Notes: generated by a model not told the origin, from the letters alone. 64,000 nucleotides of DNA from Bacteroidota bacterium (GCA_023381615.1 JAMCQL010000065.1:56531-120530); one strand, 5' to 3'. Positions 29,325 to 39,493 are shown, numbered from the stretch's first letter. Made by a program: numbers and translations.

Positions 29325-31274
29325 TTACTTCAAGATTAAGTATCCAACCACGAAAATTATTCCAATCACGAAAGCCAAAGCATAGTTCTGAACAAATCCC
29401 GTTTGGATTTTGCGCAGGGCCCTGCCGAAGAATCTCACGGTTTTTCCCGTCCCGTTGACGGAGCCGTCGATCAAAATCTCATCAACGCCGCGCCACAAGT
29501 ACCTGTCACTGACGTAGAGCATCGGCTTAACGATTATCGCCTGATAAATCTCGTCGATGTAATACTTGTTGAGCATGATCTCGTAAAAATCTCCGGCGGC
29601 CTTCTTGAGCTTAGCAGAAAGTTCGGGCCGTTTAAGGTACGCAACATACGCCAGATAGATTCCGCCGATGCCGAGAAGCACAGAGATTGTCATAAGAATA
29701 TATTCAGTCGAGTGCTCGAGGAAGAAAAGCGAAGGCATCTTTGCTTCCGCATTCGCGAAGACCGGCTCGAGGAATTTGTCGAAAGTTTCGCCGCCGCCGA
29801 GCGCCGCAGGAATTCCTATCCATCCGCCGACGACCGAAAGGATTCCAAGCACCCAAAGCGGAATCAGCATCGTCTTAGGCGCGTCATGCACATGAATGTG
29901 GTGCACATCGAAGCGCGGCTTTCCCTCGAAAGCCATGATGAAAAGTCTGAATATATAAAATGCCGTCAGGAACGCCGTGATGGCGCCGATCAGCCACAGC
30001 AAAAACGAACTCGCATACGCATGAGCAAGTATCTCGTCTTTGCTGAAGAAACCCGCAAGCGGCGGAATACCGGAAATTGCAAGACTCGCCAATAGAAAAG
30101 TCTTGTAAGTCCCCGGCATCAATTTCTTTAAGCCGCCCATGTTGCGCAAATCCTGATTCTCATGGAGCGCGTGTATGATCGCGCCGGCTCCGAGGAAGAG
30201 CAGCGCCTTGAAGAATGCGTGCGTCATAAGATGGAATATCCCAGCACCGAATGCGCCAACGCCCATTGCAAGGAACATGTAACCGAGCTGACTTATTGTC
30301 GAGTATGCTAAAACTTTCTTGATGTCATTCTGTACAAGACCCATGCTCGCAGCGTAAATCGCGGTAACAGCGCCGACGATTGCAACTATCAACATGGCAG
30401 TTGGAGCAAGCGCATAAAGAACGGCGCTTCGCGCGATCATGTAAACACCGGCGGTGACCATCGTCGCGGCGTGGATCAACGCCGAAACCGGCGTCGGACC
30501 TGCCATGGCATCGGGAAGCCAAATGTACAAAGGTATCTGTGCGCTCTTTCCTGTTGCACCGATGAAGAAAAGAATTGCGATCCATGTTACGGTTGCGTCT
30601 CCGGTAGCGAAACGCGATGCGGCTCCCTGAAATATTGTATCGTAGTTGAAAGTGCCGAAGTTCGTGAATATCAGGAACATTCCAATCAGGAAAGCAAAGT
30701 CACCGATTCGGTTGACGATGAAAGCTTTCATTCCAGCATCGCCCGTCCACTTTATGTTGACGCCCTCGAACTTCCTGTCGTACCAGAATCCGATCAGCAA
30801 ATACGAACACAGTCCGACGCCTTCCCAACCTAAGAACATCAACAAGTAATTGTCGGCGAGGATCAGATTGAGCATCGCGAAGACGAATAGGTTCAGGTAA
30901 GTGAAGAACCTGAAGACACCTCTGTCTCCGTGCATGTAGCCGATGGAATAGATGTGGATGAAGAAACTCACTCCGGTAACGATGAGAAGCATCACAATCG
31001 AAAGCGGGTCTATCAAATACGAAACGCTCACCGCAAGATTTCCCGCCGCGATCCATTTGTAAACGTCGACGACGTGACTGCGTGCATCGGCAGGTTCGCC
31101 GAGCATGTTGACAAGAATAAAAATCGCAGTGAGAAATGAGAGACCAATCGTCGCGCTTCCGATTACGCCGACAACCTTTTCGCCCAGCTTCTTTTGTATC
31201 AGACTCCCGAAGAGTCCGTTAATTAATACACCGATTATAGGAAATGCGACAACGTAGACAATCAAATTTTGCAT
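29325..31274 (-). CDS. nuoL: NADH-quinone oxidoreductase subunit L
   Basis: FFTYLNLFVFAMLNLILADNYLLMFLGWEGVGLCSYLLIGFWY; PLYIWLPDAMAGPTPVSALIHAATMVTAGVYMIAR. Confidence 0.97.
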   Translation of the reverse strand: MQNLIVYVVAFPIIGVLINGLFGSLIQKKLGEKVVGVIGSATIGLSFLTAIFILVNMLGEPADARSHVVDVYKWIAAGNLAVSVSYLIDPLSIVMLLIVTGVSFFIHIYSIGYMHGDRGVFRFFTYLNLFVFAMLNLILADNYLLMFLGWEGVGLCSYLLIGFWYDRKFEGVNIKWTGDAGMKAFIVNRIGDFAFLIGMFLIFTNFGTFNYDTIFQGAASRFATGDATVTWIAILFFIGATGKSAQIPLYIWLPDAMAGPTPVSALIHAATMVTAGVYMIARSAVLYALAPTAMLIVAIVGAVTAIYAASMGLVQNDIKKVLAYSTISQLGYMFLAMGVGAFGAGIFHLMTHAFFKALLFLGAGAIIHALHENQDLRNMGGLKKLMPGTYKTFLLASLAISGIPPLAGFFSKDEILAHAYASSFLLWLIGAITAFLTAFYIFRLFIMAFEGKPRFDVHHIHVHDAPKTMLIPLWVLGILSVVGGWIGIPAALGGGETFDKFLEPVFANAEAKMPSLFFLEHSTEYILMTISVLLGIGGIYLAYVAYLKRPELSAKLKKAAGDFYEIMLNKYYIDEIYQAIIVKPMLYVSDRYLWRGVDEILIDGSVNGTGKTVRFFGRALRKIQTGFVQNYALAFVIGIIFVVGYLILK

Positions 31275-31335
31275 AATGTATCCTTATTAGGAAGGTACCG
31301 TGCCCTCTTTTCCGGAGAATCCTTAGGATTAGGAA

Positions 31336-31647
31336 TTACCATTTCAGAACGTTGACTTCGTCTATATTTACAGTTAGCCTGTTGCGGAAAAGCGCAATGA
31401 TGATCGCAAGCCCTACGGCAGATTCAGCTGCGGCAACCGCAATGACAAAGAATACGAGAATCTGTCCTGCCGGATTACCAGAGTAAGCCGAGAAGGCAAT
31501 CAGCGAAAGGTTCACCGAATTAAGCATCAGTTCAATTGACATGAAGATCACAATCGCATTGCGGAGAGTCAACACTCCGACGACGCCGATAGTGAAAAGT
31601 ATTGCGCTGAGTCCGATGTAATAACTTAATGGTATCATTTCATTCAA
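31336..31647 (-). CDS. nuoK: NADH-quinone oxidoreductase subunit K
   Basis: [47 protein letters not shown]. Confidence 0.95.
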   Translation of the reverse strand: MNEMIPLSYYIGLSAILFTIGVVGVLTLRNAIVIFMSIELMLNSVNLSLIAFSAYSGNPAGQILVFFVIAVAAAESAVGLAIIIALFRNRLTVNIDEVNVLKW

Positions 31648-32206
31648 ATTTTTTCTTTGCGAGGAAAATTGCTCCGACGATAGCGGCTAAGAGCAGGATT
31701 GAAGTTATCTCAAACGGAAAGAGATAACTACTGTAGAGAACCTTGCCAATTGCTTCGACGGTTCCCATCGAATCCGCCTTCGGAGATAACTCTGAGGTCG
31801 AAGTGAAATTCATTACGAAGTAGAGAATCTCGACAAGCAGTGCGATCGCAAGCAATGCGGCAATCGACTTTCCCGAATTGAGTTTCCATTTGAGGAGCTT
31901 ATCATCGCCCAAGTTGAGGAGCATTATCACGAACAGGAAAAGGACCATGATAGCGCCGGCATAGACGGTTATCTGGATGATCGCGATGAACTGCGCTCGA
32001 AGGAAGAGATAGAGAACTGCAATGATAAAGAAATTAAAGACGAGATAAAGCGCGCTGGTGACGGGATTTTTGCGGGTTATCATCAAGATGGCGGAGGCAA
32101 TGGCAGCCGCGGCAAGGACAAGAAAGACAATCAGTTCAAAATTCAACCGTATTACCTCCGATATATTTTCAGAACGGAAAAAATATAAAATAAGAGAGAA
32201 AAACAA
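31640..32206 (-). CDS. nuoJ: NADH-quinone oxidoreductase subunit J
   Basis: [51 protein letters not shown]. Confidence 0.94.
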   Translation of the reverse strand: MFFSLILYFFRSENISEVIRLNFELIVFLVLAAAAIASAILMITRKNPVTSALYLVFNFFIIAVLYLFLRAQFIAIIQITVYAGAIMVLFLFVIMLLNLGDDKLLKWKLNSGKSIAALLAIALLVEILYFVMNFTSTSELSPKADSMGTVEAIGKVLYSSYLFPFEITSILLLAAIVGAIFLAKKKFE

Positions 32207-32526
32207 TCAACGTTAAAAGAAAAAACGCTTCTGTGGTCGTTATTCGTCATGCTGAATTTATTCCAACACTTTCTCTGCAATCACATTCGATTCCTCGGAT
32301 GCCGAAACGAGTGGCGCAAAGCGCAATGGCGCTTGAAGTGCTCATTCGGGATGACGGGGGTTAGCTTGACTTTTTGGAAGTGCATTCATAATATTTTCAG
32401 ACTTAGAGTTTGTGAAAAGCATCAGTGTGCTATTGGTTCCGGCTTGTCCGGGTTAGGTAATCAATTTAATGTTTAAAGGAAAGTGGGAAACTTGCTAATT
32501 TCAATTAACTTGTAGTGGTTTTGTAA

Positions 32527-33012
32527 ATGTCTGATAAATCGAAAAAAGATAAATCCCAAACGAATCTAAAAGGAGCACGTCATTATTTTTTCTTGAATCC
32601 TTACGGTTATATGGCTTTTAGCCGGTGTCCAAAATGTGAAGAAAAAACGAAAATTAGAAAGTGTTGCTTACTTATTCATGTTGAACCTAACTTTTTATTA
32701 TCTCTCAACAAGTCTTGTGGATATTGTCCCACGTGTGATTTGATTATTGTCAAGCAAGCAGACTTAGAAAGGCTTCTAATCGCCATCTGCGAACAAAATG
32801 CACCAGATATTATAGGTAATGAATATTTTGTTTATGGTACAATGGATAGAAAAGCTTGGAGAAATGGACAAACAGAAAAGGTAAGTCACCAAGAGGCAAT
32901 AAAATGTTCTTATCCTTTTAAGGATATTTGGAAGTTCGAAGTAAGTCCAGCAGGGTGGTATCCCGAAAAGCAGGTGAAAGCGGAAATTGAGAAATACCCC
33001 GACAGCGTATGA
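32527..33012 (+). CDS. Hypothetical protein with two CxxC-type zinc-ribbon-like clusters
   Basis: CPKCEEKTKIRKCC and CGYCPTCDLIIV; AT-rich local sequence; ATG start. Confidence 0.55.
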   Translation: MSDKSKKDKSQTNLKGARHYFFLNPYGYMAFSRCPKCEEKTKIRKCCLLIHVEPNFLLSLNKSCGYCPTCDLIIVKQADLERLLIAICEQNAPDIIGNEYFVYGTMDRKAWRNGQTEKVSHQEAIKCSYPFKDIWKFEVSPAGWYPEKQVKAEIEKYPDSV

Positions 33013-33107
33013 CAATGCATATCTGGCTTCGTGCTTTTCCATCTTTAGTGCCCAAGCCTGCCACCCCTTCAACTTGCAACTTTCCCACTTTACAAATAAT
33101 TTCGCTT

Positions 33108-33317
33108 ATGAATTTATTTCAGGATTTTCTCTATTGCTTCATACCTCTCTTTATCTTTAGGGCGATTGACATCTTCGGCGTCTTGCCGATCTTTGTCTCG
33201 TTTACCGGAGGAATGAAAAAGTCAGGAAGACGTAAACTCGTATTAGAAGCTTCCCTCTCGGCAATCGCGGTAATGATGATCCGCGTCGGTATCACGGATG
33301 CAATCTTAAAACATTAG
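33108..33317 (+). pseudogene. MarC-family membrane protein remnant, apparently internally deleted
   Basis: MNLFQDFLYCFIPLFIFRAIDIFGVLPIFVSFTGGMKKSGRRK (MarC N-term-like) joined to LSAIAVMMIRVGITDAILKH (MarC C-term-like); about 69 aa versus roughly 200 aa for the family. Confidence 0.55.
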
Positions 33318-33326
33318 GAGACTAAA

Positions 33327-34118
33327 ATGGATTTGGGACTGAAAGACAAAACCGCAATCGTCGCCGCATCAACGAAAGGATTGGGAAAGGCAACGGCAAT
33401 TGCACTCGCCTTGGAAGGCGCGAATGTCGTGATCAACGGGCGGCATAAACAAAATCTTAACGACACGGTTGATGAAATAAAAAGCAAGACCGGCAAGACT
33501 CCGCTCGCAATTCAAGGAGACGTTACGCAGGCAGAAGATATCGACAGGCTCTTTGATGAGGTAGTAAAACATTTCGGCACAGTTCATATCTTGGTTTCTA
33601 ATGCCGGAGGGCCGCCCGCAGGAAGTTTTTCCGACTTCAACGACGAGCAATGGCTGAACGCCGTAGAGCTGAATTTGATGAGCACCGTTCGTCTTATAAG
33701 AAAAGCAACTCCGATAATGCAAAAACAAAAATGGGGCCGCATAGTAAACATCACATCGCTTACGGTGAAGCAGCCTGCCGACAATCTTCTGCTTTCCAAT
33801 TCTGTCCGCGCAGCCATCATCGGATTTGCGAAGACGATTTCTCGCGATCTTGCGCCGCACAACGTTCTCATAAATAACATCGCGCCATATTACGTGGCGA
33901 CGAAAAGGATAGACTACCTGATGGAAGAAACCGCCGCAAAAAGAGGAATTACGAAAGAAGCCGCGCTTAAAAACATCATCAAAGAAATCCCGATGGGAAG
34001 GCTCGGCACCCCTGAAGAGTTCGGCGATTTCGTCACTTTCCTTTGCTCGGAAAAGAACAGTTACGTTACCGGCGCGACGATCCAGTTCGACGGCGGAGCT
34101 TACAGAGGAATGTTATGA
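33327..34118 (+). CDS. SDR family oxidoreductase (FabG-like)
   Basis: KTAIVAASTKGLGKATAIALALEGANVVINGR; NAGGPPAG; C-term VTGATIQFDGGAYRGML. Confidence 0.92.
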   Translation: MDLGLKDKTAIVAASTKGLGKATAIALALEGANVVINGRHKQNLNDTVDEIKSKTGKTPLAIQGDVTQAEDIDRLFDEVVKHFGTVHILVSNAGGPPAGSFSDFNDEQWLNAVELNLMSTVRLIRKATPIMQKQKWGRIVNITSLTVKQPADNLLLSNSVRAAIIGFAKTISRDLAPHNVLINNIAPYYVATKRIDYLMEETAAKRGITKEAALKNIIKEIPMGRLGTPEEFGDFVTFLCSEKNSYVTGATIQFDGGAYRGML

Positions 34119-34134
34119 ATCGCAACTCAAAAGG

Positions 34135-34172
34135 CTTGTCCCGACCCAGTCAGGATAATGAGCCTATGGCTC
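34135..34172. repeat. Intergenic copy of the GTCCCGAC..GTCAGGAT palindromic element plus GAGCCtatGGCTC
   Basis: cttgtcccgacccagtcaggataatgagcctatggctc; aligns with the nuoN and aroQ copies. Confidence 0.65.
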
Positions 34173-34339
34173 AAAATCTCAAATGCCAAACCCACAGCTC
34201 AAAGCACAAAACTAAGTACAAACACTATATAAAGTAGTCTCACCACAAACGAGAATCAGTTTTGAACTTCGAGTTTCAATTTTTCCCGAATGTCCGAAGG
34301 ACCTCTTCGGGAGACTTTTGAATTTTGAGTCTTGACTTT

Positions 34340-36628
34340 TTAATATCCTATCTTCCCGCTCGGCTGTGAACCTGCTTGCTGGTTCGGAGAAGTGTGGACG
34401 TTGCAGACCGGCGGCAAATACTTTGAGTTGAAAATCTCGGTGATCTTCTGCGGGCAGAACTCTGTAGCAAGCATTCCCGTCTGTGCACAAATCGTTGCGG
34501 TAACGACTCCATCCGGCTGGACAAATGACGAAATCGGGAGTCCGATGTCTTTGTCGTCGTAAACATCTTTCATGAATATTCCCCAGATAGGCGCCGCGGC
34601 TCTCCCGCCCTGCCCGTCCCAGTCTGTGAAGTGCACCCGGTCATCGTCAAAGCCGACCCAAGCTCCTGCTACGAGCTGAGGTGTATATCCGACGAACCAT
34701 GCGTCGGCAAAATTCTGAGTCGTTCCCGTTTTCCCCGCCGCATCGAGATAAAAATAATTCCTGATCCTCGATCCGGTTCCGCCGTTTATTACGCCGCGAA
34801 GCATGTCGGTCATTAAATAGGCCGTCTGCTTGCTCAGAACTTCAGTGGCTTGCATATGATTTTGTTCAATGACATTTCCGTTCTTGTCCTCGATTCGCAA
34901 AATCGAGATCGGCTTTGTAAGCACACCTTCATTTGCAAACACGCCGTAAGCGGAAACAAGTTGAATGGGTACAACCGAAGCCGTTCCAATCGCTATGGAA
35001 GCATAAGGAGGGATGTAAGTAGTGATCCCCATTCGGTGTGCATATTCGATCACCTGGTTTATCGGAGCAATTTCCTGGATCGCGCGCACGGCAACAACAT
35101 TGATGGAATACTTCAGAGCATTACGTAGAGTCACCTCGCCGTCGAATTCACCGTCAGCATTTCGAGGCGACCAGCGAGTGCCGTCAGGCATGATGACTGT
35201 CACTGGCTGATTGAGCAGTTTGTATGACGGGGCATATCCATTATCGATTGCCACAGTATAAACAAAAGGCTTGAATGCGGAACCGGGCTGGCGTTCGATT
35301 TGAGTTACGTGATTGAGCCCATAGCGGAACTGCCTGTAATTCGACGCGCCGACAAGAGCTTTTATGTAACCTGTTTTCGGATCGATGCAAACAAACCCGA
35401 CCTGAATGGTCTGCTCCGCTTTCTTCACGGAATCCACAAAGGCAGGACTCGAACGAAGACTTTTGTAAATGGCTTTGCGCTCTGCTTCATTTGCCGCATC
35501 GTGGTACTGCGGAGTGTCTTTTATCGCTTTGTCAACCGCCGACCACAAAGTCGCCTGATTCGCTTTCCAATTCCATCTTGAGTCGAACATCTTCTGATAT
35601 TCTTGTATATGCTGGTCAACAGCTTGATCTGCGTACTGCTGCATTCGTGAATCAAGAGTCGTGTAAACCGTCAATCCGTCGCGGTAAATATCGAAGCCGT
35701 ACTTTTCCGCTTTCCTCTCAAGTTCCTGCCTGACCATTTCAACAAAATGCGGAGCCAAGCCTGTCGACGGGCCGTGATACTTGATGTCAAGCGGCGCCTT
35801 CCTCGCCTCTTTATAGGTCGCTTCCGAAATTTTTTCGTCATCAAGCAAATTCTTCAGCACGATATTGCGAACCGCCATAGCACGCGACGGATGATCGAGA
35901 GGATCGTATCTTCCGGGCGACCTCAGCATTCCGATAAGGAGCGCTGCCTGCGGCAAAGTGAGGTCAGAAGACGACTCATCAAAATAAAGCTGGGATGCCG
36001 ACTCAATCCCGTAAGAGCCTCGCCCGAAATAGACGTCGTTAAGATACATGGCGAGAATTTCCTGCTTCGTATAAGTCCGTTCTATCTGGACAGCAGTTAT
36101 CGCCTCGCGTATTTTCCTTGTCAGCGTTACGTCCTGGTTCAAATAAAGATTTCTTGCTAATTGCTGCGTGATCGTGCTCGCACCTTCCTTCGCGCGCATG
36201 TGAATAATGTCTATCGCCATCGCGCTCATGATTCTCAGCGGGTCTAATCCCCAGTGCGAATAAAACTTCTTGTCCTCCGTGGAAATCAGGGCTTGTACCA
36301 CATAGTGCGGAACTTCCTTCAGGTCTGCAAGCGCACGATTCTTCATGAAGAATTGGTCGATGATCTGCCCGTCTGCCGAAAGAACTCTGGTCGCCAATTC
36401 CGGCTTGGGATTCTCGAGTTCTTCAAGAGAAGGCAATCCGCTGATTACATAAAAAACATATCCTGTGAGCAGAACGACGAGCGCGGTTATTATACCGAAC
36501 CTGAAAGCTCGTTTGTTTCTGGTAGTGCGCTTTTTCTTTTTGCGCGCTGACTTCCTGTATTCAGGATCATTGAAATATCGCTCCATAACTTCCCTTGAAT
36601 AACGCCACTTCATCTTTCGAATTCCCAT
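34340..36628 (-). CDS. Penicillin-binding protein 1A (transglycosylase/transpeptidase)
   Basis: ALISTEDKKFYSHWGLDPLRI, GASTITQQLARNLYL, RQPGSAFKPFVYTVA, AGKTGTTQNFADAWFVGYTP. Confidence 0.96.
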   Translation of the reverse strand: MGIRKMKWRYSREVMERYFNDPEYRKSARKKKKRTTRNKRAFRFGIITALVVLLTGYVFYVISGLPSLEELENPKPELATRVLSADGQIIDQFFMKNRALADLKEVPHYVVQALISTEDKKFYSHWGLDPLRIMSAMAIDIIHMRAKEGASTITQQLARNLYLNQDVTLTRKIREAITAVQIERTYTKQEILAMYLNDVYFGRGSYGIESASQLYFDESSSDLTLPQAALLIGMLRSPGRYDPLDHPSRAMAVRNIVLKNLLDDEKISEATYKEARKAPLDIKYHGPSTGLAPHFVEMVRQELERKAEKYGFDIYRDGLTVYTTLDSRMQQYADQAVDQHIQEYQKMFDSRWNWKANQATLWSAVDKAIKDTPQYHDAANEAERKAIYKSLRSSPAFVDSVKKAEQTIQVGFVCIDPKTGYIKALVGASNYRQFRYGLNHVTQIERQPGSAFKPFVYTVAIDNGYAPSYKLLNQPVTVIMPDGTRWSPRNADGEFDGEVTLRNALKYSINVVAVRAIQEIAPINQVIEYAHRMGITTYIPPYASIAIGTASVVPIQLVSAYGVFANEGVLTKPISILRIEDKNGNVIEQNHMQATEVLSKQTAYLMTDMLRGVINGGTGSRIRNYFYLDAAGKTGTTQNFADAWFVGYTPQLVAGAWVGFDDDRVHFTDWDGQGGRAAAPIWGIFMKDVYDDKDIGLPISSFVQPDGVVTATICAQTGMLATEFCPQKITEIFNSKYLPPVCNVHTSPNQQAGSQPSGKIGY

Positions 36629-37347
36629 GTTAATAGTTGCATCGCCTCGCCGTCAAAGATTCCATACGTGAAATTGCGCAGCCAGTCACCCAAATTGACG
36701 TAAATTCCTTTTCCAAAACGCTCGAACTTCGGAATGTGGTTGTGTCCCATGATAACAAAGTCATAGCCTTCGTTGGTCTTCTTCTCTGCGAGGTGCATCA
36801 TTCCGTCGGTCTCTCCGAAGTCTTTGTTCGAAGTGTACTCGCGGCTCTTCTTTGAAAAAGCCTTCGCAAGCGAGAAACCGACATCAGGATGAATCCATCT
36901 GATGACTGAGCGGACAAAACCTTTTCTCAAAATCTTTTTCAACATCCTATATCCTGAATCTTTCAAAGCCAAGCCGTCGCCGTGTATCACCAAAAACTTC
37001 TTCCCGTTGATCTCTTCAGAAAATCCATCCTGATACACTCGAAGTCCGACCGATTTAGAAAAAAACTCGCCAAGGAAAAAATCATGGTTCCCGGCAACGT
37101 AATCTATGACGATGCCGTTGTCTACCATCTCTTTTAACTTCGCGTATAGCCAGAAATAATTCTTCGGGACAACGTATTTGTATTCATACCAGAAATCAAA
37201 AAGGTCTCCAACAATTATCAACCTGCTTCCATTTTCAATTACAGTATCGAAAAACTTCAATAGCTCGGTTTTTCTCTTAGCCTCAAATTCGACATGGAGC
37301 GAGGGCGCGCCCAAATGTATGTCGGAAATAAAATAGACAGGTTTCAA
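36610..37347 (-). CDS. lpxH: UDP-2,3-diacylglucosamine diphosphatase (LpxH-like)
   Basis: FISDIHLG, IVGDLFDFWYEYK, YVAGNHDFFLG, VIHGDGL, VIMGHNHIP. Confidence 0.9.
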   Translation of the reverse strand: MKPVYFISDIHLGAPSLHVEFEAKRKTELLKFFDTVIENGSRLIIVGDLFDFWYEYKYVVPKNYFWLYAKLKEMVDNGIVIDYVAGNHDFFLGEFFSKSVGLRVYQDGFSEEINGKKFLVIHGDGLALKDSGYRMLKKILRKGFVRSVIRWIHPDVGFSLAKAFSKKSREYTSNKDFGETDGMMHLAEKKTNEGYDFVIMGHNHIPKFERFGKGIYVNLGDWLRNFTYGIFDGEAMQLLTWEFER

Positions 37348-37794
37348 CTACTTCTTCACTTTTATCTCGATTGAAGATTCATCTTTTCCCATCCGGCACC
37401 ACCCTTCCGTCTCCGAGCAATAAGTGTAGCCAACAACGAAGTTCAGCTTGTGCACACCGGCTTTCATTCCGGTTACTTTGCATTCAACTTTGATCGGCTT
37501 TGATGAATCAAGATACTCGCCGGCTTTGGGAATCTCTGTAACGGTCAGACTCGCCCCTTCGGTTTCGGACTTCACGGAAACAGGCGGCTGCGCATTTATG
37601 TGAACGCCGGCAACAGATTTTAATCTCACGAAGAACGAAAAAGATTGCCCGTTTTTGACTTCTACACTTGCGGGCTTAACCTCGACACTCACTTCCTTTT
37701 TTGAATTAAATGCAAAACTCATCGCCATCACCATGATTAACAAAAATAACCTCAATTTCATTCTCCTCAAGTTTCGGTTGTTCGACTTTGCCAC
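37348..37794 (-). CDS. Secreted protein similar to the DsbD N-terminal (alpha) domain
   Basis: Signal peptide; VHINAQPPV...GYTYCSETEGWCRMG. Confidence 0.55.
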   Translation of the reverse strand: MAKSNNRNLRRMKLRLFLLIMVMAMSFAFNSKKEVSVEVKPASVEVKNGQSFSFFVRLKSVAGVHINAQPPVSVKSETEGASLTVTEIPKAGEYLDSSKPIKVECKVTGMKAGVHKLNFVVGYTYCSETEGWCRMGKDESSIEIKVKK

Positions 37795-39029
37795 TGGACT
37801 TTGACTTGCTGGAGCAATATAAGACCGCCAATAAAAAATATCAGCACCGAGAGGACGGCTATCCGCTGGCTCCCGGTGAAACTCGAAATCGCGCCAAAGG
37901 TCAAAGGCCCCATGATGGCAGAAGCGTTCCCGGCTATGCCGTCGTAGAACCCAAAGAATTCCGCCGCGTGTGCCGGCGGCGTCAGCAGAGCCATCAGGCT
38001 TCTGCTTGAAGATTGAGACGATCCGATTGCCACTCCTGCAAAAAGCCCGACGATGTAAAACTCCGTTTTGGTCTGAATGAAAAACGCAGAAAGCACAACA
38101 CCGATCCAGATCAACAGAGTGATATTTATGCTGCGCTTTGGGCCCCAGTGGTCTGTCAAAATTCCGAACACTACGGAGCCTAAGATTGCAGTTGTCTGTG
38201 CCACGATGAAAAATATTATCACCTCAACCGGCGTGAACCCGAGTGTTCCGCGGGCGTAGAGCGCAGAGAAAAATATTACCGTGTTCACACCATCAATGTA
38301 CAGGAAAAACGCGAGGAGAAATCTCGAGAGAGATTTGTATTGCCCAAGCCTTTTAAAAGTTCTGACGGCGCGGCGAAAACCCAGCCGGAAATACGGGAGT
38401 TTGGGGTGATAAATGCCCGTGTGGTCGCGAAGCCTGAGGAATGCGGGTATTGAAAACACAGCAAAGAAGCCCGCCGCAATCAGAAAACTTTTTCTAAAAT
38501 TATCAATGTTGGATGGCTCGAACCCGCCTTTAATAAATGGAAACGTAATTGCGAGTATCGAAAGAGCGCCAAGGTATCCCATCGCAAAACCGTAGCCCGA
38601 CGCGCGTCCGTAAACATGTTTCGGCGCAATTTCCGGAAGGAATGCATCATAGAAAGTATAGCCGCCTTGGAAACCGACATTCGCCGCGATGAAGACCAGC
38701 ATGCCGGGAAGAACCATTCCTCTTTGGATCCAATAGAGGAAAGCCGTTCCAAATATGCAAAGCGCCGAAAAGGCGAGAAGAAATCTTTTTCTACGGTGCG
38801 AGTAATCGCTCGCGGCGCCTAAGACGGGCGAAAGTCCAGCCGCGATGATCATCGAGATGCTGTCGGCAAGCCCCCAATAAAAATCACCGCGCGAAGTTCC
38901 GGCAGCCACGATCTCTCTGAAGTACAATGCAAAGCCGACGGTTTTTACCATCACGGAAAATGAAGTGCGGGCATAATCAAAAAGCGCCCACGAGAAAATT
39001 GTGTAGCGCGAATAACGTTCGCCGATCAT
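37767..39029 (-). CDS. MFS transporter, UMF1/Atg22-like
   Basis: SWALFDYARTSFSVMV; SPVLGAASDYSHRRKRFL; AGVAIGSSQSSSRSLMALLTPPAHAAEFFGFY. Confidence 0.9.
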   Translation of the reverse strand: MIGERYSRYTIFSWALFDYARTSFSVMVKTVGFALYFREIVAAGTSRGDFYWGLADSISMIIAAGLSPVLGAASDYSHRRKRFLLAFSALCIFGTAFLYWIQRGMVLPGMLVFIAANVGFQGGYTFYDAFLPEIAPKHVYGRASGYGFAMGYLGALSILAITFPFIKGGFEPSNIDNFRKSFLIAAGFFAVFSIPAFLRLRDHTGIYHPKLPYFRLGFRRAVRTFKRLGQYKSLSRFLLAFFLYIDGVNTVIFFSALYARGTLGFTPVEVIIFFIVAQTTAILGSVVFGILTDHWGPKRSINITLLIWIGVVLSAFFIQTKTEFYIVGLFAGVAIGSSQSSSRSLMALLTPPAHAAEFFGFYDGIAGNASAIMGPLTFGAISSFTGSQRIAVLSVLIFFIGGLILLQQVKVQWQSRTTET

Positions 39030-39493
39030 GGCTTTTTCTTTGACGAAGTGTTGATGAGTCCCCTTCCACTCTTATTAACTCTGCCTTCGCCGACAAGCTG
39101 TTTCAGTGCCGCGTCGATAATGCCGTTCACAAACTTTGGACTTTCTTCAGTGCTGTATCGCTTCGCCAATTCGATAATTTCATTTATCGTGACTTTCGTC
39201 GGAATTTCCGAGGAATAAAGAATTTCGGCGATCCCCATTCTAAGCAAAGCGCGATCAATCGGATTGACTCTTGAAATGTCCCAGTGCTCGAGATGTTTCT
39301 GAAGAATGGAATCTAGATCAGTCAAGTTTTCAAGCGTATCACGATAAAGTTTCTTCGCGAATTCCAATGCCGGTCCATTTTCAATATCCTTGAAAATGTC
39401 CGCGCTCAAAAAATCCGGCGCTGAACGTGAAATATCATACGCATAAAGCGCTTGAAGAACACGTTCGCGGGCAAGCCTGCGCTGCGACGTCAT
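39026..39493 (-). CDS. nusB: Transcription antitermination factor NusB
   Basis: RRLARERVLQALYAYDIS; INEIIELAKRYSTEESPKFVNGIIDAAL. Confidence 0.95.
   Translation of the reverse strand: MTSQRRLARERVLQALYAYDISRSAPDFLSADIFKDIENGPALEFAKKLYRDTLENLTDLDSILQKHLEHWDISRVNPIDRALLRMGIAEILYSSEIPTKVTINEIIELAKRYSTEESPKFVNGIIDAALKQLVGEGRVNKSGRGLINTSSKKKP

Noticed and set aside
29403-30095. 230-aa plus-strand ORF
   Set aside because: Antisense to nuoL.
32249-32476. 75-aa ORF after nuoJ
   Set aside because: Lies in repeat-like DNA (cattcgggatgacggggg) with no coherent protein features.
33009-33107. Upstream part of the 102-aa ORF
   Set aside because: No membrane-protein pattern before MNLFQDFLYC; the extension probably is non-coding.
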